Below are positions 12,288-23,663 of a stretch of DNA of 64,000 nt, piece by piece. Source of the stretch: Rutpela maculata. Lineage: Eukaryota; Arthropoda; Insecta; Coleoptera; Cerambycidae. The notes beneath the pieces are model-generated. The model had not been told where the DNA came from and did no database searches. It was given only the letters and a program-made list of their open reading frames with translations. Made by a program: the position numbers and the translations under genes. Each line of letters starts with the position of its first letter. Position 1 is the first letter of the stretch. The stretch spans positions 60,261,063 through 60,325,062 of the forward strand of contig OW386293.2 of NCBI GenBank assembly GCA_936432065.2, in the 5' to 3' direction.

Positions 12288-13085
12288 TTAGAGGAAAAAC
12301 CCTATTGATTTTGAAAAAAATCGATAAGTGAAAATAAAGGTTATGAAACATGTGAAAACACCTTTTATAAGATTCTATAAACACAAAGATACTACATAGT
12401 ATACTGACTAACGTTTCGACAATTAAGATGGGGAGGTCATTAAAATTGCAGTATGGTGCTTTGACCTGGTGTAATCTTTAATAAGATTGAAGATTACAAT
12501 ACTCTTCACGTATTTTTTTCACAAAATGTTGACTGATCGATTTTTTAAAAAAATACAGGTGTTCTTTCTCTAGTTCACACTAATTCATTATTCAAATTTC
12601 AATAAAATCGGACTCTTCTCTTATTAGCTTAAAAACATATGACGGACGGAGAGGCAGACAGAGTGCGAGTATAATAATAGATACGAAGGAAATGCATATA
12701 ACATTTTTTTGTAGATAATCTTATAAGATTTATATTTTATATAAACATAATTTCGATGTCGCTAATGGTTAGAGAGATATAGGTTTAAAAACTTGATCGG
12801 AGCGACATTTTTCCAATATGGCGGCTCGAGCGCAACAGTTTGAGCTGGCGACTTTTTAGTATGTTTGATAGTAAATCTTAATGAACATTTTTGCCAAGTT
12901 TCAAAACTTTATCAGCCTTTTCCGTGAAACGTCGAAATTTGTTCCAATTTGACTGAAGTATTATGTTTTAATAATAAAATAATTTTTAGTGATGGTTAGT
13001 AATCAGGATAGAAAACGATATGCCCTTAGAAAACAAAATAATGTAAGACAGTAAATTAAAGAAAACTATTTTGTTATGCACCATT
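12288..13085. other. Non-coding region
   Basis: AT-rich. Includes TCCAATATGGCGGCTCGAGC near 12,814 and a GACAGACAGAG-like run near 12,655 reminiscent of other repeats in the window. No coding frame of note. Confidence 0.35.
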
Positions 13086-13090
13086 ATCAT

Positions 13091-13345
13091 AATTAGATGT
13101 TAGTATAGATTTATTTGAACACAGATATTTTTCTAACTTCCATATTGGTAGAAATTCAGATTACAAAAAAGTAGATATACTGCCGTGGTCTGGCGATATC
13201 GTTTCCAAACAACCTTCGGGTATAAAAAAAACGGGATGTTTGTCTCATCTTTCCGACAATTTTTTAATGTTTGTTAGATTAGGAATATATAACAGCAAAG
13301 TTACGGCTATTTACATGCAAAATAAATGTATGGATAAAGCATAAA
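13091..13345 (+). pseudogene. Unidentified open coding-like fragment of about 84 codons
   Basis: Between a TAA at about 13,088 and a TAA at about 13,345 one frame is open. It encodes a complex peptide (HRYFSNFHIGRNSDYKKVD, then ILPWSGDIVSKQPSGIKKTG, then CLSHLSDNFLMFVRLG). There is no Met near the beginning, so it is an exon, a relic or chance. Its amino-acid variety, with Trp, Cys, His and Gly, is unlike the Lys/Asn/Ile-rich chance frames around it. I do not recognise the family. A short ATG frame upstream (MVSNQDRKRYALRKQNN, near 12,990) is followed by GTAAGA, a possible splice donor, but the phase does not fit this frame. It lies just upstream of the truncated LINE at 13.66 kb and is not its known 5' domain. 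Confidence 0.3.
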
Positions 13346-13659
13346 ATATTCCTTAAAACTTTGCGTAGTTCTCTGATTAGACAAATATATAATTGCAAAA
13401 ATATTTTCGCAAATTCATTCCACTCGTGATTATAATCAGGCGAACGAAAATTTTAAAAAGTTGCTAATAATAAAAATTATAGCCCTATACTATCTAGATC
13501 GAATTCTTGTTTATTACTTGGGCCCGCGAAACTCAATATGTTCACGTATGAGAATGCATAAACGGCATGTAATAAATTGTGTTACATGTTAGTGTTCTTT
13601 AATTAGATATTTTTATATACAGTGTGGTATATAAGTTATATATGTTAAGAACTGTAAGT
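13346..13659. other. Non-coding spacer before the LINE
   Basis: AT-rich with no coding frame or repeat recognised. Confidence 0.3.
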
Positions 13660-15600
13660 ATACTTATAGAAATAATTTAGAAAAAGCTAAAAGATTTGCG
13701 CACGATAATTTTATTAACAGCTCAAACAACCCGCAAAAGGCTATGTGGAATTTGATAAATAATAAAAAAAACCAATTGTGACTCTGATCCTTGTATTCAT
13801 CCCGATAAGTTCAATCAATATTTTGTGAACATTGCAAACGAGATAATAGAAAATCTACCACAAAGTGAATTAAATTATGATAGCTTTTTAGATAAAACAA
13901 AATTTCAAATTCCTATTAACACTAAATTTCAATTTAGGGAAGTAAGCTACAACGAAGGTTCTGATATAATGTCAAATTTAAAAAAAAACAAACAGCAAAG
14001 ATGCTATAATATTAACATGAAAATCTTAACAACAATAAAATATATAATACTAATCCCACTAACTGACTTGATTAATCTATGTATACATAATATCTTCCCT
14101 GATGAACTTAAAATCTCTAAGGTAGTACCCATACATAAAAAGGACTCCAAGGATGAGCCCTCGAATTATCGTCCGATTTCAATAATTCCTTTTCTAGCTA
14201 AAATCTTTGAGATGGTTCTAAGAAAACAAATAACGGACTATTTTGAGCAAAATAATCTTTTCAGTCAACATCAGTTCGGTTTTAGGAAAAATAAATCCAC
14301 TACATTAGCTATCCTGTCCTTAATTGATTTCATAAACAACGGTTTTGAAAAAGGTTTATACATTTATTCGCAATTCTTGGATCTTACCAAAGCGTTTGAC
14401 TGTGTATCCCACGATATTTTACTAGATAAGCTAAAGTTCTACGGTTTTGACAAAAACAGTGAAAACCTAATCGCCTCCTACCTCAGCAACCGTCATCAAT
14501 TTGTTACCAACAAAAGTAAAAGCTCGGCCTTATTACCTATAAAATATGGTGTGCCTCAAGGGTCTATAATTGGCCCCATATTATTCCTCATATATATAAA
14601 TGATTTGCCGAGTTCACTAGCTGACAGCCACTTTACTCTATTTGCCGACGACACCTCTGTTTCAAATCCTTCTTCCAATCTTAATGAATTAATAGATAAT
14701 GTAAATATATCACAGTCAAAAGTTGAGAAATGGTTCCTAGCCAATCAGTTGTGTTTAAATCAGAATAAAACTGATAAAGTAATATTTAGCCTAAAAAATG
14801 TAAATGACATAGACAACTCTACTTTTAGTAATACAATTAAATTTTTAGGAGTCTTCCTTGACACAAAATTATCGTGGGAACCTCAAACAACGCATGTATG
14901 TAAAAAAGTATCGAAAAGTGTATATCTATTACGGAGTCTGTCTTACAAAGTCTCACAAAAAACTCTCATAACTGCTTACCATGGATTAATACATACCACT
15001 TTTTCTTACGCAATTCTGACCTGGGGTCATGCCCCATCTGCCAGTTCCGTTTTCTCATTACAAAGAAAATCAGTTAGAGTGATCGCTGGTCTGAATTATA
15101 GTACGTACATTCTTCATTGTCTAATGCACATAAAAGAAAATGAAAGCAAATATGCAACCCATAGCCAATTACATAGCTACTCCACAAGAAGGTGTAATTC
15201 AATTTTGCCAGACTATCTGAGGTTAACTAAATCTAGGAACAGCATCAATTATCACGGTATAAAGTTTTTTAATGCATTACCCACCCACATCAAACAGTCA
15301 AACTGTAAGAAATTTAAAGAAACGGTGAAACGTTTTTGCTCGGGCAAGCGTTCTATTCATTTGAGGAATTTCTGTGTGCAGATTTTAGTCACTTTCACAT
15401 GTGTTAGTTCTCACTTATGTATTTCGTTTGTTTTTTATCTGTGTTATAATAATTTTATGATTTTTACTTATAACATCTTATGTAATATTTTTTGATATTA
15501 CTTCTTTTAATTTGTTCTCAAACTGTACCTTGACTTGTGTAAATACTTATTGTATACTAGCACCAATAAACTATTATTATTATTATTATTATTATTATAA
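13660..15600 (+). mobile_element. 5'-truncated non-LTR retrotransposon (LINE)
   Basis: The element begins within the linker between endonuclease and reverse transcriptase (coding from about 13,665: RNNLEKAKRFAHDNFINS), keeps the whole RT, and ends in a run of ATT trinucleotides at 15,571-15,599. Such a simple-repeat 3' end is common in several LINE clades. 5' truncation is the normal outcome of incomplete target-primed reverse transcription. The endonuclease is absent. Clade not fixed; the RT resembles the jockey/I/CR1 range. Confidence 0.8.
13825..15495 (+). CDS. Reverse transcriptase ORF of a truncated LINE (556 codons)
   Basis: Encodes an RNA-directed DNA polymerase that would copy LINE RNA at a nicked target. 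Visible motifs: NYRPISIIP at about residues 114-122, FGFRKNKSTT at 151-160, FLDLTKAFDCV at about 184-194 with the first catalytic Asp at 186, GVPQGSIIGP at 242-251, the FADD catalytic box at 273-276, and a thumb-region LGVFLDTKLSW at 341-351. The C-terminus (beyond about residue 500) turns hydrophobic and may be read-through. The ATG at 13,825 is not the native start: the same protein reads in another frame from about 13,665, with a frameshift in an A run near 13,768, where HPDKFNQYFVNIANE rejoins. The stretch after RVIAGLNY looks shorter than in relatives, suggesting an internal deletion. The missing endonuclease makes it non-autonomous. Confidence 0.85.
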   Translation: MNIANEIIENLPQSELNYDSFLDKTKFQIPINTKFQFREVSYNEGSDIMSNLKKNKQQRCYNINMKILTTIKYIILIPLTDLINLCIHNIFPDELKISKVVPIHKKDSKDEPSNYRPISIIPFLAKIFEMVLRKQITDYFEQNNLFSQHQFGFRKNKSTTLAILSLIDFINNGFEKGLYIYSQFLDLTKAFDCVSHDILLDKLKFYGFDKNSENLIASYLSNRHQFVTNKSKSSALLPIKYGVPQGSIIGPILFLIYINDLPSSLADSHFTLFADDTSVSNPSSNLNELIDNVNISQSKVEKWFLANQLCLNQNKTDKVIFSLKNVNDIDNSTFSNTIKFLGVFLDTKLSWEPQTTHVCKKVSKSVYLLRSLSYKVSQKTLITAYHGLIHTTFSYAILTWGHAPSASSVFSLQRKSVRVIAGLNYSTYILHCLMHIKENESKYATHSQLHSYSTRRCNSILPDYLRLTKSRNSINYHGIKFFNALPTHIKQSNCKKFKETVKRFCSGKRSIHLRNFCVQILVTFTCVSSHLCISFVFYLCYNNFMIFTYNILCNIF

Positions 15601-15679
15601 GTAACTGACAAATTAATTTTCTACGTAATTTACGCTTTTAAAGTAAAATCCTGATCAATCAATTTTTAATTCTAAAATG

Positions 15680-16195
15680 AAATTATTTGAGCAGAATTTT
15701 ATATTTCCTCCCTTCAGTCCCCTTGGCACTACAGCCTACTGCTTTAAAAGTTTTGCGTGAGATACACCATTTGAAGGGGTTTTAATTTTCTATTTAGCAT
15801 TGTAGGGTTTCTTGAATTTTTTTAGTGAGAAATATTACCTTTTTAATTTCACTAAATTTTTTGTAAAAAAAAATTAACATGAAATTGTTTACAAATATTC
15901 AAACTGGGAGCCAGTTGCTTCTTGACAATGATAGACGTGCTGATGAAATTCTCTTGAAACATTTTGTATTGCTTTCGTAGTGATTTGATCAATTTCTTGC
16001 CTTATTTGGTTTTTTCAATTATACATTATAAAATTTAAATTTAATTTGTTGATAAAAGCTCTATTTTGTTGAATTAAAAACTCTTTCAAATGAGGTATCA
16101 GACACACTCTTATTCCATTTAAAAACTATAAAAGTGTAGCTGTCACTCCAAGGGGGTTGGAGTGGAAGGTATAAAATTCTGCTCAAATGTCATTT
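15680..16195. mobile_element. Inverted-repeat element of about 515 bp
   Basis: TTTGAGCAGAATTTTATA near 15,687 is mirrored by TATAAAATTCTGCTCAAAT near 16,170. Arms extend about 100 bp inward (CCTTGG facing CCAAGG; CACCATTTGAAGG facing CTTTCAAATGAGG). No ORF. Non-autonomous TIR element placed directly against the family A copy at 16.2 kb. Confidence 0.7.
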
Positions 16196-16197
16196 TA

Positions 16198-16490
16198 GAT
16201 GTAAAAACCGCTGCCGAAGGAATCACTACTTCCACGTCCAGATTTCCTATCCAAGTTTCTTACAACGAAATAACTTTAATAACATAATATTTGAAATCGT
16301 CTACCCCAAAAACCCATAAAACGATGCGTCACATGGTACTGGGGATGGTAGAGGGGTGGCTAATGTCAAAATATTTTTTTGAGATCCTTGGTTCTTGCAT
16401 ACACTAAACCCTAATTTTATTTTTTACCCTCTTTAATAATGGGGTGGAGGTGGCTAATGCCAACAATTTTTTTTGGGGCCGTTGTGTTAA
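16198..16490 (+). repeat. Family A repeat, 3'-truncated copy
   Basis: Starts AAAACCGCTGCCGAAGGAAT, then ACTTCCACGTCCAG, and runs to the GGGGTGGAGGTGGCTAATGC block before losing similarity. Confidence 0.75.
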
Positions 16491-16794
16491 CTATATGCCA
16501 AATGTTACTGTCATTCGTCACATTTTCTTCCTTAGTTATATTTTTTATATGCCCACCCTGAATATTTTTCAACAGTGGTATATCTCAGTTCTTCGTTGGT
16601 AGTAGCATCATCTACCTACCAAATATTCATTGGATAATAATATAGATATTCGCTTAAAAATGTTATTATTTTTAACAATGCATATTGATGAAACACCACA
16701 TTTCTTTAAAAATGGTAAATTTTAGACAAAAATTGTATTAACTTAAATTAACTTAAATAGGGACTACATTTAACAGTTTAACAACTGACGGACC
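16491..16794. other. Non-coding region at the 3' end of the second LINE
   Basis: AT-rich. The last 60 bases, with repeated TTAACTTAAA words, are probably the 3' end of the minus-strand LINE. Confidence 0.35.
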
Positions 16795-18983
16795 TCATTG
16801 TGATGTAAAAACATTGTTGATATAAATCATTAGTTTATTTTTGAAAACAGTGATAGAAGAACTTGTTTTAATATAATTTGGCAATTTATTAAACTTATCA
16901 AAACCTTTAAATAGCAAGAAATTCATGGTACTTTTATAATTAGTTCTAGGTATGTATAGGTTGTTATTATTACGGGTAAAGTGGTAATGTATGTCAGAAT
17001 GGAGAACAATATAGTTTTGAAAATAGGAAGGTGATAGATTATTTAACATTTTGTATATCAAAATCATAGTAAAGTAAAATAATCTTTGAGAAACAGAGAG
17101 CCACTGTAAAGCATTCAACATTAAATTAATCGGTGTATAACGGTTGCTTCTTAATATAATCCTCATTCCACGATTTTGGAGTTTTTGTAGTTGTGACAGT
17201 TTGTTTGAGTTAAACTGATACAGTACAGTTGCACAGTAATCAAAGTGTGGTTGGATAATAGATCTGTAAAATGTAATCCTAGTCTCATATGATAGGTTAT
17301 TGGCAATTCTAGAGAAGAACTATTGTTTTTTTGAAATTTTTTTATAAATATATTCAAAATGAGCATCGAAGGCTAGAGTATTATCCAATTGAAATCCAAG
17401 ATATTTTATTGATTCAACAATTTCAATTCTTTCGTTATAAATTAATAAACATAAACACACCACAGATAGTAGACAACCCCCAAATCCAAAGCCAAGGCTG
17501 TCCGGAAGGGGGTTACACATTCGGAAAAACGCAGACATACATCCACACCCACCGTCAATACCGGAGCTGGGGGTCGAACCCAGAGCGAGGTAGCGAGTCG
17601 ATGAGCGTATTCGCCACTCAATACGCCTTAACCGATTGAGCTACCGTGTCGGTAATAGATTTACATTGTCTAAGTTTATATTATTGTATTTATATTTGGT
17701 GGTTAATATCATTCCTTTAGTTTTTGATATATTTAATTTGAATTTGTTAATTTCCAAATAATTCTCCACATTAGTCAATATTATATTCATTTTTTGTACT
17801 GCTAATTCCAAGTTTGTATCACTACATGCCAATAATGTATCATCAGCAAATAAGTTTATGAATTCACAATTAACAAATAAATTTATATCGTTTAGATACA
17901 ATATAAAAAGAAGTAGACCTAAGACACTCCCTTGTGGAACACCAAAATTGTTAACAATTTCACTAGATACTGAATCCCTTACCTTAACTCTCTGTTTTCT
18001 CCCTGCTAAGTAATCAGATAACTATTTATACACATCACCCTCTACCCCAAACTGATCAATTTAGCTAGTAGTATATCTCGGTCAATAGTTTCAAAGGCTC
18101 TTTTCAAATCAAGGAAAACGGCTATAACATATTTGTTATTATCTAAATCAAGTTTAAATTTATTAAGAGAAAGCTGTAACGATGACTCACAAGAGTGTTT
18201 TTTACGAAACCCTGATTGATTACTGATTAAAATATCATGTCTTTCAACATGTTCCAAAATTTGATTATAAACAGCAGATTCGAGAATTTTTTCAATAGGG
18301 GGTAACGTGTTGATTGGTCTAAATTCACTTGAATTTATCGTATTCGCAATTTTGGGAACTGGAATGACTGTACTAATTTTTAATAAATCAGGAACTTTGG
18401 CACTTTCAAGAGAACTGTTAATAAGATTTAATATAACATTACCTATAACTTCGAATGCCAGTTTTAAAATCTTGGCATTGAGAATTTCAGATAGAGTGCA
18501 TTTGTTATCTAATGTGGACATAATTATACGTAGTTCTGCCATCGTCAACAAAGTAAATTTAGAAAAGCTGGGATACATATTATAATTACTGTTAAACCAA
18601 GATTCTGTACAATCGATACTCTCAATAATTTGATTAATACTACCAACAAAATAATAACTAAAATTATTAGCAATTTCTAAGTCATCTCTTATTATTACGT
18701 GCTCATTGTTATTATTAAATTGTATACAGTTCGGAAAGTCTTGAATATTTACATTTACAATTTTTTTTAGGGTTTTCCACATTAGCTGGGGGTTATTTCT
18801 ATACCTATCAATTTTTTCATAATAATATTGACCTTTTTTTTTATTTAATAAATTAACAACATCATTTCTTAGCTTTTTAAAGGTTTTCCATTTATTTTGT
18901 TTTAGCTCAACTTCAGTACACTTAATAAATTCTTTATAGGATCTATCATATAAGCAAAAGAAGCAATAATATTTTACGCACAA
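16795..18983 (-). pseudogene. Decayed reverse transcriptase of a second LINE
   Basis: Read on the minus strand, 18983-18042 encodes the RT N-terminal half: a KKKGQYYYEKIDRYRN linker, FRPINTLPPIEKILE, SGFRKKHSCESSL and VFLDLKRAFETIDRDIL. A frameshift plus an in-frame TAG near 18,030-18,050 follows. Then come GVPQGSVLGLLLFILYLNDI, NLFADDTLLACSDTN (17,901-17,650), a SINE insertion (17,450-17,653), SIKYLGFQLDNTLAFDAHFE, a further shift near 17,330, and the C-terminal region to 16,795 (ILRSNRYTPINLMLNALQWL). The motif order is that of one LINE RT, so this is a single inactivated copy, also lacking its endonuclease. It differs clearly from the LINE at 13.66 kb in sequence and in its 3' end, so at least two LINE lineages have been active here. 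Confidence 0.85.
17450..17653 (-). mobile_element. tRNA-derived SINE inserted in the LINE
   Basis: On the minus strand it begins CCGACACGGTAGCTCAATCG, giving a canonical A box (TAGCTCAATCGGTTAAGGCG). It then has a B box GGTTCGACCCC about 45 bases on, followed by a GC-rich, non-tRNA body. The RT reading frame on either side belongs to one protein, so the SINE is a later insertion. It splits the LINE after the FADD box. The tRNA-like region has a good T-arm but its 3' half does not close as a tRNA. A diverged target duplication is possible but not clear. Confidence 0.85.
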
Positions 18984-19140
18984 GCCAATCTGCAGAAATT
19001 CCAGCAGATTCTTGTATAGTGTTTAGTATCATTTATACTAACCACTAACTAAACTTATAAACAAATTAAATATAAAATAACTTTTTAAAAACAAGCTATT
19101 ATTATTATGTAGGTGTACTAAAACGGAAAAAATAAAAAAA
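18984..19140. other. Spacer upstream of the second LINE fragment
   Basis: AT-rich. May include a few diverged bases of the LINE linker, but nothing that can be called. Confidence 0.3.
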
Positions 19141-19650
19141 ATAAATCAAAAAGTCTTAAAAGCGTCCCCGAAAACCCCTAGATATCCATGTTTAGTCGAA
19201 TCAGATCATAAATCAAAAAAATAGTCCGCCATCTTGGTGCCGCCATTTTTATTTGTCAATATTGATTAAAAAAACTGTAGTCCACATCCTACAAAACCCC
19301 CAGATATCGAATTCTAGTCGTTTCGGATCATAAATAAAAAAATGATCCGCCATTTTGATTTTTCAATTTTGATCAAAAAGTCTCAATCGCCATCCCCGAA
19401 AACCCTCAAATATCAAATTTCAGTCGAATCGGACAATAAATGAAGAAAACTAGCCGGCCGTCTTGGCGTCGCCATTTTCCTTTTTCAATTTTCTTAAATA
19501 ATATTGCATTGTCAAAGGAATTATACAAGTGCGCAAAATTTCAGCTTGATAAAACGTCGTTGTGGTTCAAAGTTAACTTGCAAGATTTGACCCATAAGAT
19601 TTGAACTAAACATCCTAACATATATACAAAGCAAGTTAAATAAAAGCTTG
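19141..19650 (-). mobile_element. Family M-like element with a different minisatellite
   Basis: About three diverged units of about 120 bp, each with a CCCCGAAAACCCYNARATAT-like block, an AGTCGNNTCGGA-like block and CCGCCATYTTG. They are followed by a terminal region that includes AACTTGCAAGATTTGACC and CAAGTTAAATAAAAGCTTG (19,630-19,650). That end is the reverse complement of the terminus that opens the element at 38.0 kb, while the array unit is unrelated in detail. Confidence 0.6.
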
Positions 19651-20094
19651 TAATATCCTACACGATAAGTGAAACAATTTCATATCCTCTCATAAAATTC
19701 GTAATTTCCGCTTTGAATATACATTGATACCTCGTAAATCCCATTAGATATACTAATATGTAAATTGTAATTTGTTAAGCCCGACAGCGTTGTCAATCAT
19801 AAGGCTCACTAACGAACCGTTGAAATATTTTTTTTATACAGTATATAAAGTACACCAAAAGCGCCCTCTACGTACATCATCCGAGAACTATTTTGTATAT
19901 TTCCAAGATAAAAATGGTACATTGTTGAGCCCTCCCTAAAATTTGTGTACGGTGTCCTAAGACCATATCTAACAAAGTAGTGATGATATACACCTGCATA
20001 CACTGTTGATCCCGTACCTGGGACTATCAGCGTAATTTTTGGCTTCACAATGACCGATTCTATATTCTACGGGCTCAACACAATAACTGTTTAT
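19651..20094. repeat. T1 motif region
   Basis: Non-coding, with TTGTTGAGCCC at about 19,925 and CGGGCTCAACA at about 20,070. It resembles the T1 clusters at 10.5 and 47.7 kb. Confidence 0.45.
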
Positions 20095-20256
20095 ATATAC
20101 CGTGCGTGTAATTTCCCATTAGGCATGTACATCCACGTAACGCGATAGATATGACAACAGAGCTGCCGTAAATTCCTCCGTCGAGCGGAGCATTCCAGCG
20201 ATGTTGTAATTAATTTTACTCCCTATGCCTAGCGTTCGGCTACACGCACGGTATAT
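20095..20256. mobile_element. 162-bp MITE at a TA-rich site
   Basis: Perfect 16-bp terminal inverted repeats, ATATACCGTGCGTGTA at 20,095-20,110 and its complement at 20,241-20,256, enclose about 130 bp without coding capacity. The right end merges into a (TA)n tract, consistent with insertion at TA. Confidence 0.8.
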
Positions 20257-20278
20257 ATATATATATATATATATATAC
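20251..20278. repeat. (TA)n microsatellite
   Basis: About 13 TA dinucleotides next to the MITE and to family C. Confidence 0.9.
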
Positions 20279-20279
20279 A

Positions 20280-21157
20280 TAGAGATATGCATGGTCATAT
20301 ACAGGCCCGTTTCATACACTGAGCGGTTGTAGTGTAGCCCGATTTGACGTTGTGCAGCCCGGGGTCGGGCTCATCAACGTACCCCTGTGTATATCATCAC
20401 TAAATGGCCAGAAAGCATGAAAGCATGTTAGCTTCCTTCCTACAAAATTTTGGGGTGGGCTTCAAAAAGTCATATTTTCATGTTCCGAGATACACTTTTA
20501 GTTCAGCACTACTGAGTCAGGCGGCGCTGTTCCTGTATATCCAGGGCTCTTATACAGCTGATATTCATCGCGCGTTACATAGCCCGATATTTGGCATCGT
20601 TGCAATGGCTCGATAACGTTCGATTCTTATTTCCTCTTAAATACTTTCCTTATGAAGTCACAATCAATGAATGAAAGCTCTTTATTCGAATCAATTTTTT
20701 AACCTCACAAGTATAAGAACATTTTTTCTAAATTAAAAAATTTATATATACCTACTAAGAATTATAAATTATGTGGTACAGTGCTATGAAAGAAGAATAG
20801 TTGTTAGCATCTTAAAATGTGTTTTGAATTGTGATACAGAATTTAAAATAGAGCGATAAAATATATACACATTTATATCATAAGAGAGAGAATTTACAAA
20901 GAGAACAAAATATAAAATACATTGAGTTTCTCCATTTGTTGTACTAAATTGATGTTTCCATGTTCCTAAATTAGGTTTGTGATTTTTTGCATTCAGGATT
21001 CAATAATAATATACTTAATTGGTATTAATTTTGGTGCTAAAATTTTCATGGAGAAATATTAAACAATTATTATGCAGAATGATGATTTACGTATAATAAG
21101 GATAGATAGACATTGTTCATGATGACTATAAGTTCGTATTACTTCTACAGCCACATA
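20280..21157 (+). repeat. Family C repeat, copy 1
   Basis: About 870 bp, found inverted at 62,335-63,205. It opens with GAGATATGCATGGTCATATA and contains T1-type words (GCAGCCCGGGGTCGGGCTC). Open frames of about 70 codons exist in both copies, but similarity is equally spread over coding and non-coding parts and the frames are not otherwise supported. The end runs into a family A terminus (TTACTTCTACAGCCACA). Confidence 0.8.
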
Positions 21158-23013
21158 TAGTACAGGAAAACTTTACCTTAACTCGAAAAAAAATTGTGCA
21201 GACCTTAAACTTTGGTTATAGGTTCAAAATAGGCCAAAGTTCACGAAACAAACAAGTTTAGGAATTTTACGGATCCGCGGGGGGTGAAAAGGGGTACTTT
21301 TAATTAAAAAATCGATTCGTCTTTACTTTCCCGAAATTTACAAAAAATAGTTCAAATACAAGTTATTTCTGACAAAATCATCTTTAATTTGGTGTTTTTT
21401 AATTTAATTTTATAGCAATAATTAACCGAAATACTAGAGGTTTTAACTTCAGAATAATGTGATATGAATTAGATCTCGTTCATTTTTGGCAGCTTAATAG
21501 TAAATGCATAAAAAAAAGAAGTTTCGATATTATGCGAAGGCTTGCTAATTTATAAGGGGGTGGCACCTAAAAAAAAAAAAAAAACATTATAGCTGAGAGA
21601 TAATTAAATTTTAAGAAGAAAAGAACCTATGCAACTTTTATGAATTGATATAACCTAATAACTACTAGAAAATTTGTGATTTTAGCTTGAAGAAGTGGTA
21701 TTTCAAATGCTTTTTCGTTAAATAACGGTATTACATTGAGCAAAACATGCTACAGACAAATAAGAAAGCTACTAAATTAAGGATGAATTTCGTTTTTTTC
21801 TAATTTCTGTAGAGTTAATGGTTTCAGAGTTAGAGAGTCAAGTCTAAAGGTGGCATCCAAACGTTTATAAGACGAAGTGTTTAGTTTCAATGTTAAATAT
21901 CTCAGAAACTATGGCACTTACGCCAAAACGCTAATAACCAAAATGAAAAATTATTAATTAAGCTTTCAAATGATTTTTTTCTTATTTTTATAGCGTAAAA
22001 ACAAGGAAGTTATGACAAAAACAATGTACTTTTCCACATTTTTTTTTTAATAAAAACGTCGCAATTTTGTTAATGTAAGTAGCCAGTAATGAAAAAATAT
22101 AATCCCATATACTATTTTTCGTTAATATAGTGTGACCCTACACGCTCGAATGTTTTTATCGACTTACAGTCGATGCTTTAGAAGAAAAAAAAATGCATTA
22201 TAAACTGTAATGGGATTTTAGAAAAAAGTAACATTCTTGTTTCTCTGCAAATATTTCAATAAATATTAGTTTAAGAGAAAATATGGTCCACATCAAAAAT
22301 TAAGCTTATAAACTGAGAATAAATTTGTTTTTTTTTATATTGTTATTTGTGTAGGGTTGATTGTTTCGGAGATATTTAATTTTATAGATGGCATTCAACC
22401 GTTTTTAGGATGAAGTATTTAAAAAAATTAAAGGTAATTAATTAATTTTTAAAATGATTTTTGTTTGTTTCTACATCGCAAAAAATAAAGAAGTTATGGC
22501 CGATTCAATGTGCGTCTTCACATTTTTGTTAACAAAATGTCAGCATTTTGTTATTGTAATTGCTCAGTAATTAATTTTTCTTCAAAAAATCCTTTTTCAT
22601 TAATATATAGCATCACCTAGATGTTCAATTTATTTTGTTCCTTTAAAACACTTTTTTTAGAATAAACTCCATCCGCCATCCCCCCCATCGGAAAATGGCC
22701 GTATTTCGGTTAATTATTGCTATAAAATTAATTTAAAAACACCAAATTAAAGATAATTTTTCCAGAAACAACTTGTATTTGAAATATTTTTTTGTAAATG
22801 CCATATTTCCCGAGAAATTAGAGAAAAATCGTTTTTTTTAATTAAAAATACCCATTTTATACCCCCTATAGGTTTCCGCGGATCCGTCAAATTTCTAAAC
22901 TTTTTTGTTTCGTGAACTTTGACCTATTTTAAACTTATCTTATAACCAAAGTTTAAAGTCTGCACAAATTTTCTTCGAGTTACGGTCGTTTGTTTCAATA
23001 TTTTCCTGTACTA
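21158..23013. mobile_element. Family E: 1.86-kb element with about 275-bp terminal inverted repeats
   Basis: TAGTACAGGAAAA at 21,158 is mirrored by TTTTCCTGTACTA ending at 23,013. Arms run inward for about 275 bp (e.g. GGATCCGCGG facing CCGCGGATCC; GGTTAATTATTGCTATAAAA near 22,712). The interior has no long ORF, so it is non-autonomous. It interrupts a family A copy whose pieces flank it (end at 21,140-21,157; remainder from 23,014). A TA duplication is likely from the flanks. A related interior lies at 49.2-50.6 kb. Confidence 0.85.
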
Positions 23014-23475
23014 GTAGTGGAGTGGACGTATATTAACGGTGAAAAAATTGTTTTTTTTTTTAAATAGGTTTAGAATGGCATAAAGGTCGATATTTTCAGT
23101 TTCAGCAAATAAATTCTATCTGTAATTTCTTTTGTGCGCACGATTACTCTGGAACCGTTCATGATATTGACTCAAAATATTGTACACCCGTGTATTAAAC
23201 GAGATCTGGAAATAGATTATGTTTTGATCTTATTCCGTTGAAGGGTTGGTGGGTAAATGGGGGTAGATAGGTAAAGCAAGTAAGAATCGATAAAAATTGG
23301 GATTTAATGTATGTACGAGAAGCCAAGTTCTCAAAAAAAATTTGAGATCAGCCACTTCCACTATCACCCTGTTTTTATAATCCCCATAATGGATTGTACT
23401 TACAGTATCAACCTTTTTTTTTTTCGTTGTAAGAGACTTGAATGTGGAAGTAGTGATTCGTTAGGCAGCGGTATT
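23014..23475 (-). repeat. Family A repeat, internally deleted copy split by family E
   Basis: Runs from GTAGTGGAGTGGACGTAT to GAATGTGGAAGTAGTGATTC and GGCAGCGG. The middle G/C-rich blocks are missing. The missing terminal bases of the copy lie beyond the family E insertion. Confidence 0.75.
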
Positions 23476-23663
23476 TTCAGTCGGGTTCTCTCTGCTGTAT
23501 GGCGCACCTAACTGGATGACGTGATCTGTCGTGGTTGCCTGTTAAGTGTACACGGTCTCTACAAAAATAAAATTTTGATGGGCTAACTTGAATTGTTTGA
23601 TTCTATTTGGACGTATATAAGAGAACAACGCCATGACTGCTGAATACCTATTACTTAGACACC
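23476..23663 (-). repeat. Spacer conserved between paired family A copies
   Basis: About 190 bp with GATGACGTGATCTGTCGTGG and AGAGAACAACGCCATGAC. The same spacer lies inverted between A copies at 55,870-56,040 and 61,640-61,815. Confidence 0.7.

Noticed and set aside
17575..17653. tRNA gene on the minus strand
   Set aside because: A and B boxes are good, but the sequence does not close into a cloverleaf and runs into a SINE body.
20404..20616. 70-codon frame in family C, also open at 62.9-63.1 kb
   Set aside because: Present in both copies, but the surrounding non-coding DNA is equally conserved and no domain is visible; explained by repeat duplication.
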